A DNA stretch of 64,000 nt from Molossus alvarezi (lineage: Eukaryota > Chordata > Mammalia > Chiroptera > Molossidae): NCBI GenBank assembly GCA_037176705.1, contig CM073907.1:11935001-11999000 (forward strand), read 5' to 3'. The position numbers were made by a program, and so were the translations under genes. The notes beneath the pieces are model-generated. The model searched no databases. It saw only the letters and a list, made by a program, of their open reading frames with translations, and was not told where the DNA came from. Below are positions 34,801-38,445 of this stretch, piece after piece; the stretch's first letter is position 1; each line of letters begins with the position of its first letter.

Positions 34801-36174
34801 CCAGTGGCCTTGCCCCACGAGGGATTCCAGAAATAAGTTCTGGGTTTGTTGCAGCGTGAGCCCTGCTGAGCGTGGGCTGCAGCTTTGCCCGAGGTCCTTC
34901 CTGGGTCACGGGCGGGCTCCTGGGGAAGAGGTTGGTCTGTCCACCCAGGGTGGCTGACCTCAGAGAGCCTGCTGTCATGGTCCCTCCGTTTTCCCCACTT
35001 ATCCCCCAAAAGTAGGCTTACCAAGAGCCAGGCATATTCCCTGACCGAGAGCCAAACGGCGGACCATAGCCTGAGCCCACTGCCCTGTGTTTCCTGAGGT
35101 GTGGAAACTTAGAGGGAAAAGAATCACGCGTGAGGCAGGGCACTGAGTTAAAGTCAAAATCTGTCACCCTGGCCGGTTTGGCTCTGCAGTTAGAGTGTCA
35201 GCCCGAGGACTGAAGGGTCTCAGGTTCGAGTCTGGTCAAGGGCACCTGCCTGGGTTGCAGGTTCAATCCCCAGCCCTGATTGTGGGAGGCAACCAATCAA
35301 TGTGTCTCTCTCACATCGATGTTTCTCTCTCTCCCTTCCTCCTCCCCTTCCACTCTCTCTAAAAATCAATGGAAAGATATCCTCAGGTGAGGATTTATTT
35401 TTATTTATTTATTTCTTATCCTCACCTGAGGATATTTTTGCATTTGTCTTCAGATAGAGTGGAAGGGCGAGAGGGAGGAAGAGAGAGAGAGAAACATAGA
35501 CGTAAGAGAGACACATCGAGTGTTTACCACCCACACGACCCCAACCAGGGCCGGGGACAAACTGCAACCAAGGTACGTGCCCTTAGCAGGAACCGAACCC
35601 GGGACTCTCTGGTCCGCAGGTTGATGCTCTAACTGCTGAGCCAAACTGGCCAGGGCATCCTCGGGTGAGGATTTAAAAAAAAAATCAAAATCCATCGTGG
35701 GCCACTGACGAGCAGGAAGTAGAGTGGGTGGTGTTTTCCGGACACCTTGGGGTCCGAGACACATCACCCAGGGTGGTTTCAGTGCCCTTCCACGGAGTCT
35801 GTCCCTCACAGACAGTCCCTGTGATCTGAGCTAATGCCCTGGGCCCTTTAGGTGAGCTGCTGCCCACAGATTGGACCACAGGGAGGCCAGGGCCCCTTAG
35901 CCACGCTCTGCTCTCCTGAGAAGGTGCAGGCAGGGGTCCAGCCCCGACCCCGGGGGGACCCCTGCAGGTCATCTCAGACCCCTCCCCCCCCTGCAGGGTA
36001 CTCGTGGATTCGGCTGTGGTGGCAAAGGACACAGTTGTGTGTGGCTTTGAGAATGAGAACACGGAATGGTGCCTGGCTGTGTGGAGGGGCTGGGGCACCA
36101 GGGAGTTCGACATTTTCTACCAGTCCTACGAGGAGCTGGGCCGGCTGGAGGCTTGCACGCGGAAGAGGAGGTGA
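4730..36174 (+). CDS. LRRK1: LRRK1, leucine-rich repeat serine/threonine kinase 1 (3' part, 22 coding exons)
   Basis: The gene encodes a large ROCO-family protein with a Ras-like ROC GTPase, a COR dimerisation region and a protein kinase that phosphorylates RAB7A and acts in endosomal traffic and osteoclast function (known for the family). Twenty-two exons are seen: 4730-4859, 5470-5582, 7021-7235, 9247-9411, 9932-10104, 10871-10991, 11190-11349, 11711-11987, 13862-14033, 17983-18146, 18638-18777, 20751-21000, 22526-22692, 23840-24037, 26238-26515, 27484-27678, 28411-28562, 29633-29750, 30783-30899, 32873-33720, 34091-34192 and 35997-36174. They sum to 4,433 nt in one continuous frame with stop TGA at 36172-36174. 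All internal junctions are GT-AG and phase compatible. Numbered on human anchors (Lys651, Asp1409), the part seen is residues ~537 to 2013; human ends at 2015, so the bat C-terminus is about two residues shorter. If the gene has 34 exons as in human, these are exons 13-34. No frameshift or premature stop was found, so this looks like a functional gene cut by the window edge. Confidence 0.97.
5381..5455. repeat. (GT)n microsatellite with GC interruptions
   Basis: Alternating GTGTGT/GCGCAC/GCGTGT purine-pyrimidine tract, ending 15 bp before the 5470 exon acceptor. It could form Z-DNA and may vary in length between individuals. Confidence 0.85.
5470..5582 (+). CDS. LRRK1: LRRK1 exon, last LRR and linker to ROC (~580-618)
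   Basis: The acceptor is GCTCCTAG ending at 5469 and the donor is GTAGGG at 5583. It encodes [20 protein letters not shown] followed by the linker just before the GTPase. The split Asn codon completes the previous exon, and the last base opens a Gly codon completed at 7021. A (GT)n run lies only ~15-80 bp upstream of the acceptor. Confidence 0.94.
5752..5955 (-). mobile_element. Ves SINE
   Basis: Minus copy: TTTATTGATTTGAGAGAGAG, AACATCGATGAGAGAGAACA, CCCCACTGGGGATTTGG, ending GAGCCACACCGCCAGGC. Probable diverged target duplication CTGAGrrCCAT.ATT on both sides. Confidence 0.88.
6184..7020. repeat. GC-rich minisatellite (about 29 units of 27-30 bp)
   Basis: Units share the core CAGTCTCAGCAGCGGG followed by CCCCCCATCTCCCG. 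I count 26 units with AGTCTCAGCAG and three degenerate ones with AGCCCCAGCAG. The longer pattern that includes AGCCCCAGCAGCGGCCCCAC recurs near 6460 and 6957, a sign of segmental duplication inside the array. The end of the last unit is the splice acceptor of the exon at 7021. The only forward stop triplet inside the array is the TAG at 6666-6668, which explains long spurious ORFs. Confidence 0.95.
7021..7235 (+). CDS. LRRK1: LRRK1 exon, ROC GTPase P-loop (~618-689)
   Basis: This exon opens the ROC domain. It encodes [16 protein letters not shown], the Walker A / P-loop motif (GxxxxGKS) whose lysine corresponds to human Lys651 and binds the GTP phosphates, followed by the switch I segment with GEATIRTT. 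The donor is GTGAAG at 7236. The acceptor CGCGCAG (7014-7020) is the end of the last unit of the minisatellite that fills the preceding ~840 bp, so the exon directly abuts the repeat array. Confidence 0.96.
7410..7545 (-). mobile_element. Ves SINE, internally deleted
   Basis: Minus fragment with TTTTTATTGATTTTAGAGAG, ACATCGATCAATTGGCTGCC and CTGGGGATCAGCCCACAACC, but the B-box/head half is missing before CTGGCCAGG. Similar TGGAGTT(C/T)(T/A)TCT blocks flank it. Confidence 0.75.
7546..9246 (+). other. LRRK1 intronic sequence, no recognised feature
   Basis: Unique-looking, moderately GC-rich intron DNA. Nothing more specific is supported. Confidence 0.6.
9247..9411 (+). CDS. LRRK1: LRRK1 exon, ROC switch II (~690-744)
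   Basis: The acceptor is AAGTAG ending at 9246 and the donor is GTGAGA at 9412. The exon is 55 whole codons. It encodes FNVWDIGG, the DxGG-type switch II motif of the ROC GTPase, then [16 protein letters not shown], the following beta strand and helix. Confidence 0.96.
9932..10104 (+). CDS. LRRK1: LRRK1 exon, ROC guanine-specificity motif (~745-802)
   Basis: The acceptor is TGTTGCAG ending at 9931 and the donor is GTGAGT at 10105. It encodes [14 protein letters not shown], where THLD is the G4 guanine-specificity motif (N/TKxD type), and then [13 protein letters not shown]. The final CA is completed to His by the next exon. Confidence 0.96.
10585..10670 (+). repeat. MIR-like SINE remnant
   Basis: Contains TGTGTCCTTGGGGGCCACCT and CCTCTGTAAAATGGGCA, the usual 3' part of MIR. 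Ancient and short. Confidence 0.4.
10871..10991 (+). CDS. LRRK1: LRRK1 exon, end of ROC (~802-842)
   Basis: The acceptor is CACCCACAG ending at 10870 and the donor is GTGGGT at 10992. It encodes [20 protein letters not shown] and the last helix of the GTPase domain. Phase matches both neighbours (split His in, whole codon out). Confidence 0.95.
11190..11349 (+). CDS. LRRK1: LRRK1 exon, start of COR-A (~843-896)
   Basis: The acceptor is TCCCCAG ending at 11189 and the donor is GTGGGT at 11350. It encodes [13 protein letters not shown] and [18 protein letters not shown], the N-terminal part of the COR (C-terminal of ROC) region that couples GTPase and kinase. Confidence 0.95.
11711..11987 (+). 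CDS. LRRK1: LRRK1 exon, COR-A winged-helix part (~896-988)
   Basis: The acceptor is TGCGTAG ending at 11710 and the donor is GTGAGT at 11988. It encodes [39 protein letters not shown] and [16 protein letters not shown], the winged-helix-like COR-A segments conserved in ROCO proteins. Confidence 0.96.
12842..12930 (+). repeat. MIR-like SINE remnant
   Basis: GTGGTCAGAGCGTGGGGCTG then CCCATCTGTGGAATGGGAAT resembles the start and end of MIR with a central deletion. It sits in the 1.9-kb intron 11988-13861, where I see nothing else. Confidence 0.4.
13862..14033 (+). CDS. LRRK1: LRRK1 exon, COR-B start (~988-1045)
   Basis: The acceptor is GTGTTGCAG ending at 13861 and the donor is GTAGTG at 14034. 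It encodes [20 protein letters not shown] and [20 protein letters not shown], matching the COR-A/COR-B junction. It lies after a 1.9-kb intron that holds MIR remnants. Confidence 0.95.
14785..14981 (-). mobile_element. Ves SINE
   Basis: Minus copy flanked by CCTGGGAAATTCT (14772-14784) and CCTGGGAACTTCT (14982-14994), a 13-bp target duplication with one change. Confidence 0.9.
15237..15442 (-). mobile_element. Ves SINE
   Basis: Minus copy with the duplication CAAGTATTT at 15228-15236 and 15443-15451. Confidence 0.9.
15520..15764 (+). mobile_element. Ves SINE
   Basis: Plus copy, head GCCCTGGCTGGTTTGGTTCA. Flanked by the perfect 13-mer AAAACTGTCTCAG (15507-15519 and 15765-15777). Confidence 0.92.
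16097..16490. mobile_element. Old LINE-1-like remnant
   Basis: AT-rich degenerate sequence with L1 ORF2/3' end flavour (AGCATCCAAAGAAGAGAATG, then ATTATACATAATC). Too decayed to place precisely. Confidence 0.35.
16503..16772 (+). mobile_element. Ves SINE, first of a tandem pair
   Basis: Plus copy starting GCCCTGGCCGGTTTGACTCA. It is preceded by TAAAAGTGTGCCAA; the same word recurs after this copy (TAAAAGTGTG) and after the next one. Confidence 0.9.
16782..17045 (+). mobile_element. Ves SINE, second of a tandem pair
   Basis: Plus copy in direct repeat with the previous one, sharing the target word TAAAAGTGTGCCAAG (right copy about 17046-17060). Confidence 0.9.
17341..17644 (+). mobile_element. 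Ves SINE with expanded (TAAN)n tail
   Basis: Plus copy between AAAAATACACCAAAAT (17325-17340) and AAAAACACACCAAAAT (17645-17660). Its A-rich tail has turned into a TAAC/TAAA/TAAG microsatellite (about 17580-17644). Confidence 0.88.
17983..18146 (+). CDS. LRRK1: LRRK1 exon, COR-B loop with PKC phosphosites (~1046-1100)
   Basis: The acceptor is CGCCTCCAG ending at 17982 and the donor is GTAGGA at 18147. In the frame set by the neighbours it encodes [10 protein letters not shown], then [20 protein letters not shown] and [16 protein letters not shown]. The serines and threonine equivalent to human Ser1064, Ser1074 and Thr1075, the protein kinase C sites reported to activate LRRK1, are all kept. 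One flanking residue differs (Ala for Thr). Confidence 0.94.
18452..18585 (+). mobile_element. Ves-type SINE, 3' truncated
   Basis: AGCCCTGGCTGTGTTTCTCA, TGGGTTTGACTCCCGGTCAA and GGGTTCGATCCCCAG are the two B-box-like parts; the ATCGATG and tail parts are missing. It lies 50 bp upstream of the 18638 exon. Confidence 0.75.
18638..18777 (+). CDS. LRRK1: LRRK1 exon, COR-B (~1100-1147)
   Basis: The acceptor is GGTTGCAG ending at 18637 and the donor is GTAAGG at 18778. It encodes [15 protein letters not shown], then [20 protein letters not shown] and NSLIDQWFP. Split codons match on both sides. Confidence 0.95.
18820..19123 (+). mobile_element. MER8-like Tigger DNA transposon fragment
   Basis: Starts at a TA with CAGGGGCCCTTGAACAACAC and GGTCTGAACTGCGGATGTCC, and resumes after a nested element with TTTTGGGGGAGTCAAAGTTA and CAGATTTTCAGCG. 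This matches the ends of MER8, a non-autonomous Tigger/pogo element. The right terminal repeat is lost. Confidence 0.7.
18891..19071 (+). mobile_element. Second Tigger-type MITE nested in the MER8 copy
   Basis: Begins CAGTTGGCCTCCGTGGCCGT and ends ATATCGAGGGACAACTG, an imperfect inverted terminal repeat. It is bounded by TA dinucleotides (18889-18890, 19072-19073), the target site of Tigger/mariner transposases. Confidence 0.72.
19124..20750 (+). other. LRRK1 intronic sequence, no recognised feature
   Basis: GC-rich unique intron DNA before the 20751 exon. Nothing else is supported. Confidence 0.6.
20751..21000 (+). CDS. LRRK1: LRRK1 exon, COR-B to kinase linker (~1147-1230)
   Basis: The acceptor is CCGTGCAG ending at 20750 and the donor is GTAGGT at 21001. 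It encodes [20 protein letters not shown] then CETSWAQ, with a CPVC pair, and [20 protein letters not shown], then [20 protein letters not shown], ending FMTDFPA. This is the linker that leads into the kinase N-lobe. Confidence 0.96.
21566..21846 (-). mobile_element. Ves SINE
   Basis: Minus copy with a long T run at 21619-21642. The head complement CTGAGCCAAACTGGCCAGGG is followed by CTGTTATTTTCT, echoing CTGTTATTCTCT before the element. Confidence 0.88.
22526..22692 (+). CDS. LRRK1: LRRK1 exon, kinase glycine-rich loop and ATP lysine (~1230-1286)
   Basis: The acceptor is TGTCTGCAG ending at 22525 and the donor is GTAACG at 22693. It encodes the glycine loop [16 protein letters not shown] and the beta-3 VAVKRF, whose lysine corresponds to human Lys1270 and contacts ATP phosphates. 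The exon is 167 bp, in phase with both neighbours. Confidence 0.96.
23134..23317 (-). mobile_element. SPIN-like non-autonomous hAT transposon
   Basis: Both ends of the SPIN ('Space Invader') hAT family are recognisable: TTTAATACAGTTCCTCATGT, ACCATAAAATTATTTTTGTT and ACTTCATAACTGTAATTTTG on one side, and GGCGACCCCTGTGAAAGGGT, CCCCCAAAGGGGTCGCAACC and CACAGGTTGAGAACCGCTG on the other. The middle is deleted. The strand is given as that on which the end CAGCGGTTCTCAACCTGTGG reads forward. It sits in the intron between two kinase exons. Confidence 0.85.
23434..23635 (-). mobile_element. Ves SINE
   Basis: Minus copy: TTTCTTTATTGATTTTAGAC, CGACCTCTTAGTGCGTGGGT and GAGCCACACTGGCTGGAC. Weak flanking similarity AGCCACCTTTAT/GGCCGCCTTTAC. 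Confidence 0.87.
23840..24037 (+). CDS. LRRK1: LRRK1 exon, kinase alpha-C helix and hinge (~1286-1352)
   Basis: The acceptor is TCCCTGCAG ending at 23839. The donor is GTGCTG at 24038, a poor match to the consensus. It encodes [20 protein letters not shown], with the alpha-C glutamate, then [20 protein letters not shown], with the hinge ELAPLG, and [11 protein letters not shown]. Confidence 0.95.
24148..24300 (+). repeat. MIR SINE remnant
   Basis: CTTTGGAGTCAGAGAGGAGC, AGGTTCAAGTCCTGGTTGTC, GAAAGTTGCTCAACTTGCTC and ACCTATAAATGGAG follow the MIR order. Confidence 0.5.
24451..24711 (-). mobile_element. Ves SINE
   Basis: Full minus copy with TCCTCACCCAAGGACATTTT. Its head complement is partly duplicated (CTGAGCCAAACCG twice near 24678-24705). 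Flanked by TAGCTTTTTT on both sides. Confidence 0.9.
24724..25206 (-). mobile_element. Older Ves SINE interrupted by a younger one
   Basis: The outer minus copy begins at CATTGTTAATCCTCATTCAA, breaks at about 24922 and resumes at 25144, ending GCAGACCGGCCTGGGC. Confidence 0.85.
24923..25143 (-). mobile_element. Ves SINE inserted inside another Ves SINE
   Basis: Minus copy between TTGAACCTGTGACCTTT (24906-24922) and TTGACCCTGTGACCTTT (25144-25160), a 17-bp target duplication of the outer SINE. Confidence 0.9.
25353..25601 (+). mobile_element. Ves SINE
   Basis: Plus copy, TGCCCTGGCTAGTTTGGCTC to GTCCTTGGGTGAGGATAAAA, with AAAAATTAATTATTTT/AAAAAATTAATTGTTT flanks. Confidence 0.9.
25842..26098 (+). 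mobile_element. Ves SINE with perfect target duplication
   Basis: Plus copy bounded by AAGGTCCTTCTG at 25830-25841 and 26099-26110. The tail has lost part of the TCCTCGGG block. It lies 128 bp before the kinase catalytic-loop exon. Confidence 0.92.
26238..26515 (+). CDS. LRRK1: LRRK1 exon, kinase catalytic loop, DYG and activation loop (~1352-1444)
   Basis: The acceptor is TTTGCAAAG ending at 26237 and the donor is GTACCC at 26516. It encodes the catalytic loop [11 protein letters not shown] (Cys in place of the usual HRD arginine, a family feature) and LSDYGISR, where Asp of DYG equals human Asp1409. It also encodes the activation segment [16 protein letters not shown]. All catalytic residues (K, D, N, D) are intact, so an active kinase is predicted. 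Confidence 0.97.
27083..27245. repeat. (GGAT)n microsatellite
   Basis: Imperfect GGAT/GGTG/GGCT tetranucleotide run about 160 bp long, upstream of the 27484 exon. Confidence 0.9.
27484..27678 (+). CDS. LRRK1: LRRK1 exon, kinase C-lobe (~1445-1509)
   Basis: The acceptor is TGCCCAG ending at 27483 and the donor is GTACCT at 27679. The exon is 65 whole codons. It encodes [20 protein letters not shown], the alpha-F helix (DxxSxG), and [15 protein letters not shown], the alpha-H region. A GGAT microsatellite lies ~240 bp upstream. Confidence 0.96.
28411..28562 (+). CDS. LRRK1: LRRK1 exon, kinase end and start of WD40-like region (~1510-1560)
   Basis: The acceptor is CTCCCTCAG ending at 28410 and the donor is GTGACG at 28563. 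It encodes [20 protein letters not shown] and the beta strand [13 protein letters not shown] that begins the C-terminal beta-propeller. Confidence 0.95.
28707..28888 (+). mobile_element. Ves SINE, internally deleted
   Basis: Plus copy: CCCGGCTGGTGTGACTCGGT, CGATTCGATTCCCGGTCGGG, CGATCGATGTTTCTCTCTC, ending CTCTAAAAAATCAATAC. The central spacer is shortened. Its tail is the target of the next SINE. Confidence 0.85.
28889..29165 (-). mobile_element. Ves SINE inserted in the tail of the previous SINE
   Basis: Minus copy with a (GGGA)n/(GA)n stretch. Flanked by TACAAACGTATTTT (28874-28887) and TACAGACATATTTT (29166-29179). Confidence 0.88.
29633..29750 (+). CDS. LRRK1: LRRK1 exon, WD40-like region (~1560-1599)
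   Basis: The acceptor is CCCTGTAG ending at 29632 and the donor is GTAACC at 29751. It encodes [18 protein letters not shown] and [16 protein letters not shown], part of a propeller blade. Phase joins to 28562 (split Arg) and 30783. Confidence 0.94.
29751..30782 (+). other. LRRK1 intron with an old LINE-1-like patch
   Basis: About 30245-30420 resembles a decayed L1 ORF2 segment (AAGAATGCTCATCCCAGTAG, AATTGTGGTGCACCTGAGTG). The rest shows nothing recognisable. Confidence 0.45.
30783..30899 (+). CDS. LRRK1: LRRK1 exon, WD40-like region (~1600-1638)
   Basis: The acceptor is TGCCCCCAG ending at 30782 and the donor is GTGAGG at 30900. The exon is 39 whole codons and encodes [20 protein letters not shown] and [16 protein letters not shown]. 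Confidence 0.94.
31695..31735 (+). repeat. MIR-type 3' end
   Basis: TTTCAGTTTCCCCATCTGTAA and AATGGGGG are the classic MIR/L2-like word. The surrounding intron 30900-32872 shows no other feature. Confidence 0.45.
32873..33720 (+). CDS. LRRK1: LRRK1 large exon, WD40-like propeller and Ser-rich insert
   Basis: At 848 bp this is the largest exon here. The acceptor is CCCGGCAG ending at 32872 and the donor is GTAGGT at 33721. It encodes [19 protein letters not shown], then [20 protein letters not shown] and [20 protein letters not shown], typical propeller strands. A low-complexity Ser/Pro-rich insert follows (about 33475-33570), then [19 protein letters not shown] and [17 protein letters not shown] segments. 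By the recalled human sequence, the loop around the Ser-rich stretch is about two residues shorter in this bat. Confidence 0.96.
34091..34192 (+). CDS. LRRK1: LRRK1 penultimate coding exon
   Basis: The acceptor is GTTTCGCAG ending at 34090 and the donor is GTAAGA at 34193. It encodes [20 protein letters not shown] then [13 protein letters not shown]. Two bases of a Gly codon are completed at 35997. Confidence 0.95.
35166..35378 (+). mobile_element. Ves SINE (left arm of an inverted pair)
   Basis: Plus copy, CACCCTGGCCGGTTTGGCTC to CAATGGAAAGATATCCTCAG. Its tail is split by the next SINE; the remainder ATCCTCGGGTGAGGATTT is at 35657-35674. Outer flanks TCAAAATCTGTC and TCAAAATCCATC. Confidence 0.88.
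35397..35656 (-). mobile_element. Ves SINE (right arm of an inverted pair)
   Basis: Minus copy inserted tail-to-tail into the tail of the previous copy. The duplicated target is ATCCTC(A/G)GGTGAGGATTT. Confidence 0.88.
35997..36174 (+). CDS. LRRK1: LRRK1 last coding exon and stop
   Basis: The acceptor is CCCTGCAG ending at 35996. It encodes [33 protein letters not shown] and [20 protein letters not shown], then KRR and TGA (36172-36174). Frameshifts in this exon of human LRRK1 cause osteosclerotic metaphyseal dysplasia (known); this copy is intact. Confidence 0.97.
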
Positions 36175-36950
36175 TCCCCGTGGACTGACTGTCACTTGGA
36201 CCTGGCGGGCCCAGGCCAGTGGCTGACCCTTCCGCCAGCAGCCCTCAGCCCCCGGAGGACCAAGAAAGGAGCTGGGCTCTCCATGAACCACTTGCTGCTA
36301 AGACGTGCTGAGAGATCCCCGCCCTGGCGGTGGTTTCGGGGTTCCCTGGTTCGCCAGGGCAGTTCCCTGGACCCCCCCCTTGCTGGTTTTTCAGCCCAGA
36401 GCACGATGCTGGGGTCTGGATGAGAGCAACTCCCCCTGCCTCCTCTTTCCACTTCTAAGAGCAGAGGAGGGGGGTCTGTTCTGGGCTGGACACAAAGGAG
36501 GGGGCTGGGCCTTCCCAGCACACAGGGCTTGCCCATTTTCCTCCCCAGGTCTGGGATGGAATTACACTAGTCCTCTCAGTTGGAGAGCAGTTCGGGGCAG
36601 AGTGGGAGGAGGGCGCGACCCCTGCCCCTTCCCCTGGTGGCCCCCGGGTTCTCAGCACATTTCACAAGCTCCGGCGTCCCCGGGGCCTGGGGCCCTGCTC
36701 GGGAAAGCTGAGATCATATGTCTCCCGCTCAGCTCGGGAAAGTCTCTGTGTGAGAAACCCCCAGAAGGACCCTCCGGGAGGAACGTTGCCCAATCTGGGG
36801 AATGAATGAGTTCCTTCAAGTGAGCTAGCCCAGGGCTGCCCGTTCTTCACCTTCTGCCGCCGACAAAAGGAAGGAGACACAGTCAGCAGGGCTGAGAAAG
36901 GGCCTGTGTTTACGGCTTCGTCGAATAAACTGGGGATACAGCTGGGGCAC
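36175..36950 (+). other. LRRK1: LRRK1 3' UTR, proximal form (inferred extent)
   Basis: GC-rich sequence follows the stop codon with no repeat that I recognise. It ends at a well-formed polyadenylation site (AATAAA at 36924). Longer 3' UTRs using later signals, such as AATAAA at 37290-37295, cannot be excluded. Confidence 0.6.
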
Positions 36951-36967
36951 AAGTCCTGTTTGTTTGC
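36924..36967 (+). promoter_or_regulatory. Candidate LRRK1 poly(A) signal
   Basis: AATAAA at 36924-36929 is followed about 25 bp later by the GT-rich stretch CCTGTTTGTTTGC (36955-36967). That is the usual layout of a cleavage and polyadenylation site, 750 bp after the LRRK1 stop. Confidence 0.6.
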
Positions 36968-37714
36968 ACATCATAATCTTGTTTATCACTTTAACAAATT
37001 AAGGAATAGCACAGCAGGGAGGCCTCTGGTTGTGAAATTATATACTATGGGGCTTATAGCAAATGGTGTGTTTGCTAAACGTTGACTCCACACAAGTACA
37101 GCCGAGCAGAGAAAAGGGGAACCGTCAGCGGGGGAGTCGGGGGCGCAACAGCGAGAATGCGTATAGGTTGTGCACACGTACACACGTACCTGTCCACGTG
37201 GTTTCCGAGAGTAACCAGCTGAGGCCGCTTCACCCAGAACAGCAGCGTGAATGTGCATGGTGGACCTTTGTCCAAAATTAAATTATAAGAATAAAAACTG
37301 AAGATTTGCTGGGGTGTGCGGGCTAATGGGACTCCTTTTATCAGAAAATAAACAGACTCTCCGGAATGAGGTCATGGTCTCCATCTGCACAGCACTTAGA
37401 ATAACACGCACGCCCCTCCCGCCCGGACCCACTCCCTGCCCCGGCGAGCGGATTGGCCCCTGCCAGCTGCCCCCTAGCAGTTTCCAGGACAGAAACAGCC
37501 AATCTGTCCGCGTTCCCACTTCCTCTTACTGGCCTGGGCACGGTGTCCCAGGGTGACCGAGGATCTGTGCGTCCACTCTCATCACCACCATTCTTCCGCC
37601 CTGGTCCCTCAGCGGGGCCTCGGGGTGACCGCTCCCCACATCCCTGCAGCCACGCTGTCATGCCAACAGGGCCCTCACAGTCCTGTCCCCGCCCACCTTT
37701 CCGACCTGGCTTCC

Positions 37715-37750
37715 TCCTGTCCCTGTCCCTTACCCTAACCCTAACCCCCC
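37715..37750. repeat. Short degenerate telomere-like hexamer run
   Basis: Six consecutive hexamers TCCTGT, CCCTGT, CCCTTA, CCCTAA, CCCTAA, CCCCCC. Two are perfect vertebrate telomere units (37733-37744). It lies 1.5 kb after the LRRK1 stop. Confidence 0.7.
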
Positions 37751-37885
37751 AAGGCCTCACACAGCCGACTTGGGGAAGGACTTCATCACGGAAGTTAGAA
37801 CCCATACAGGAAATGGCTAATGAACTTGACTATGACCATTAGCAACATGAATGAGGAAATGATCTCAAAGTCAAAAAACAGTCAG

Positions 37886-38163
37886 CTCTGGCCGGTGTTG
37901 CTCAGTGGTGAGACCACCAGCCGTGGATGGAAGGGTTGCAGATATGATTCCCGGTCAAGGACATGTACCCGGGTTGCAGGTTTGATCCCCAGCCCCAGTC
38001 AGGGCACATGGGGGAGGCAAGCAACTGATGTGTCTCTCTCACATGGATGTTTCTCTATCTCTTGCTCTCCCTCCCTCCCTCCGTCCCTCCCTCCCATCCA
38101 TTCTCTGTAAAAAAAAAAAAAAAAAAAAAATCCTCAGGTGAGGATTTTTTTAAAAAAATGTAT
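37886..38163 (+). mobile_element. Ves SINE
   Basis: Plus copy: TCTGGCCGGTGTTGCTCAGT, two B-box-like parts, TCCGTCCCTCCCTCC, an A20-type run and TCCTCAGGTGAGGATT. Short flanks AGTCAGCT on both sides. Confidence 0.87.
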
Positions 38164-38329
38164 AGTCAGCTGGGGAAAAAATAGAAAGAAAACCCGAAGG
38201 AAAGCAGACAGACCTGAACCAGCAGCCGACAAAGACAGGGCCATCAAAACCAATGCTCAGCATCACCCAGGGAGGAAGATGGTCGTGCAAACAGCAATAA
38301 ATGGCCACGGAATGCCTTCATGCTGGCAA

Positions 38330-38445
38330 ACATTGGCCGGCAAGTATTTCTTGAACACCTGCTCGGTGTCAGGCACTGTCCTGGGATACTGACGAGCTAA
38401 CAGACAAACTGCTTTCCTGAGCTCCTTTCTAATGCCGGGAGATGA
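38330..38445. repeat. L2-like LINE remnant
   Basis: TATTTCTTGAACACCTGCTC, GGTGTCAGGCACTGTCCTGG and GATACTGACGAGCTAACAGA follow the typical L2 3' end word order. Confidence 0.5.
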
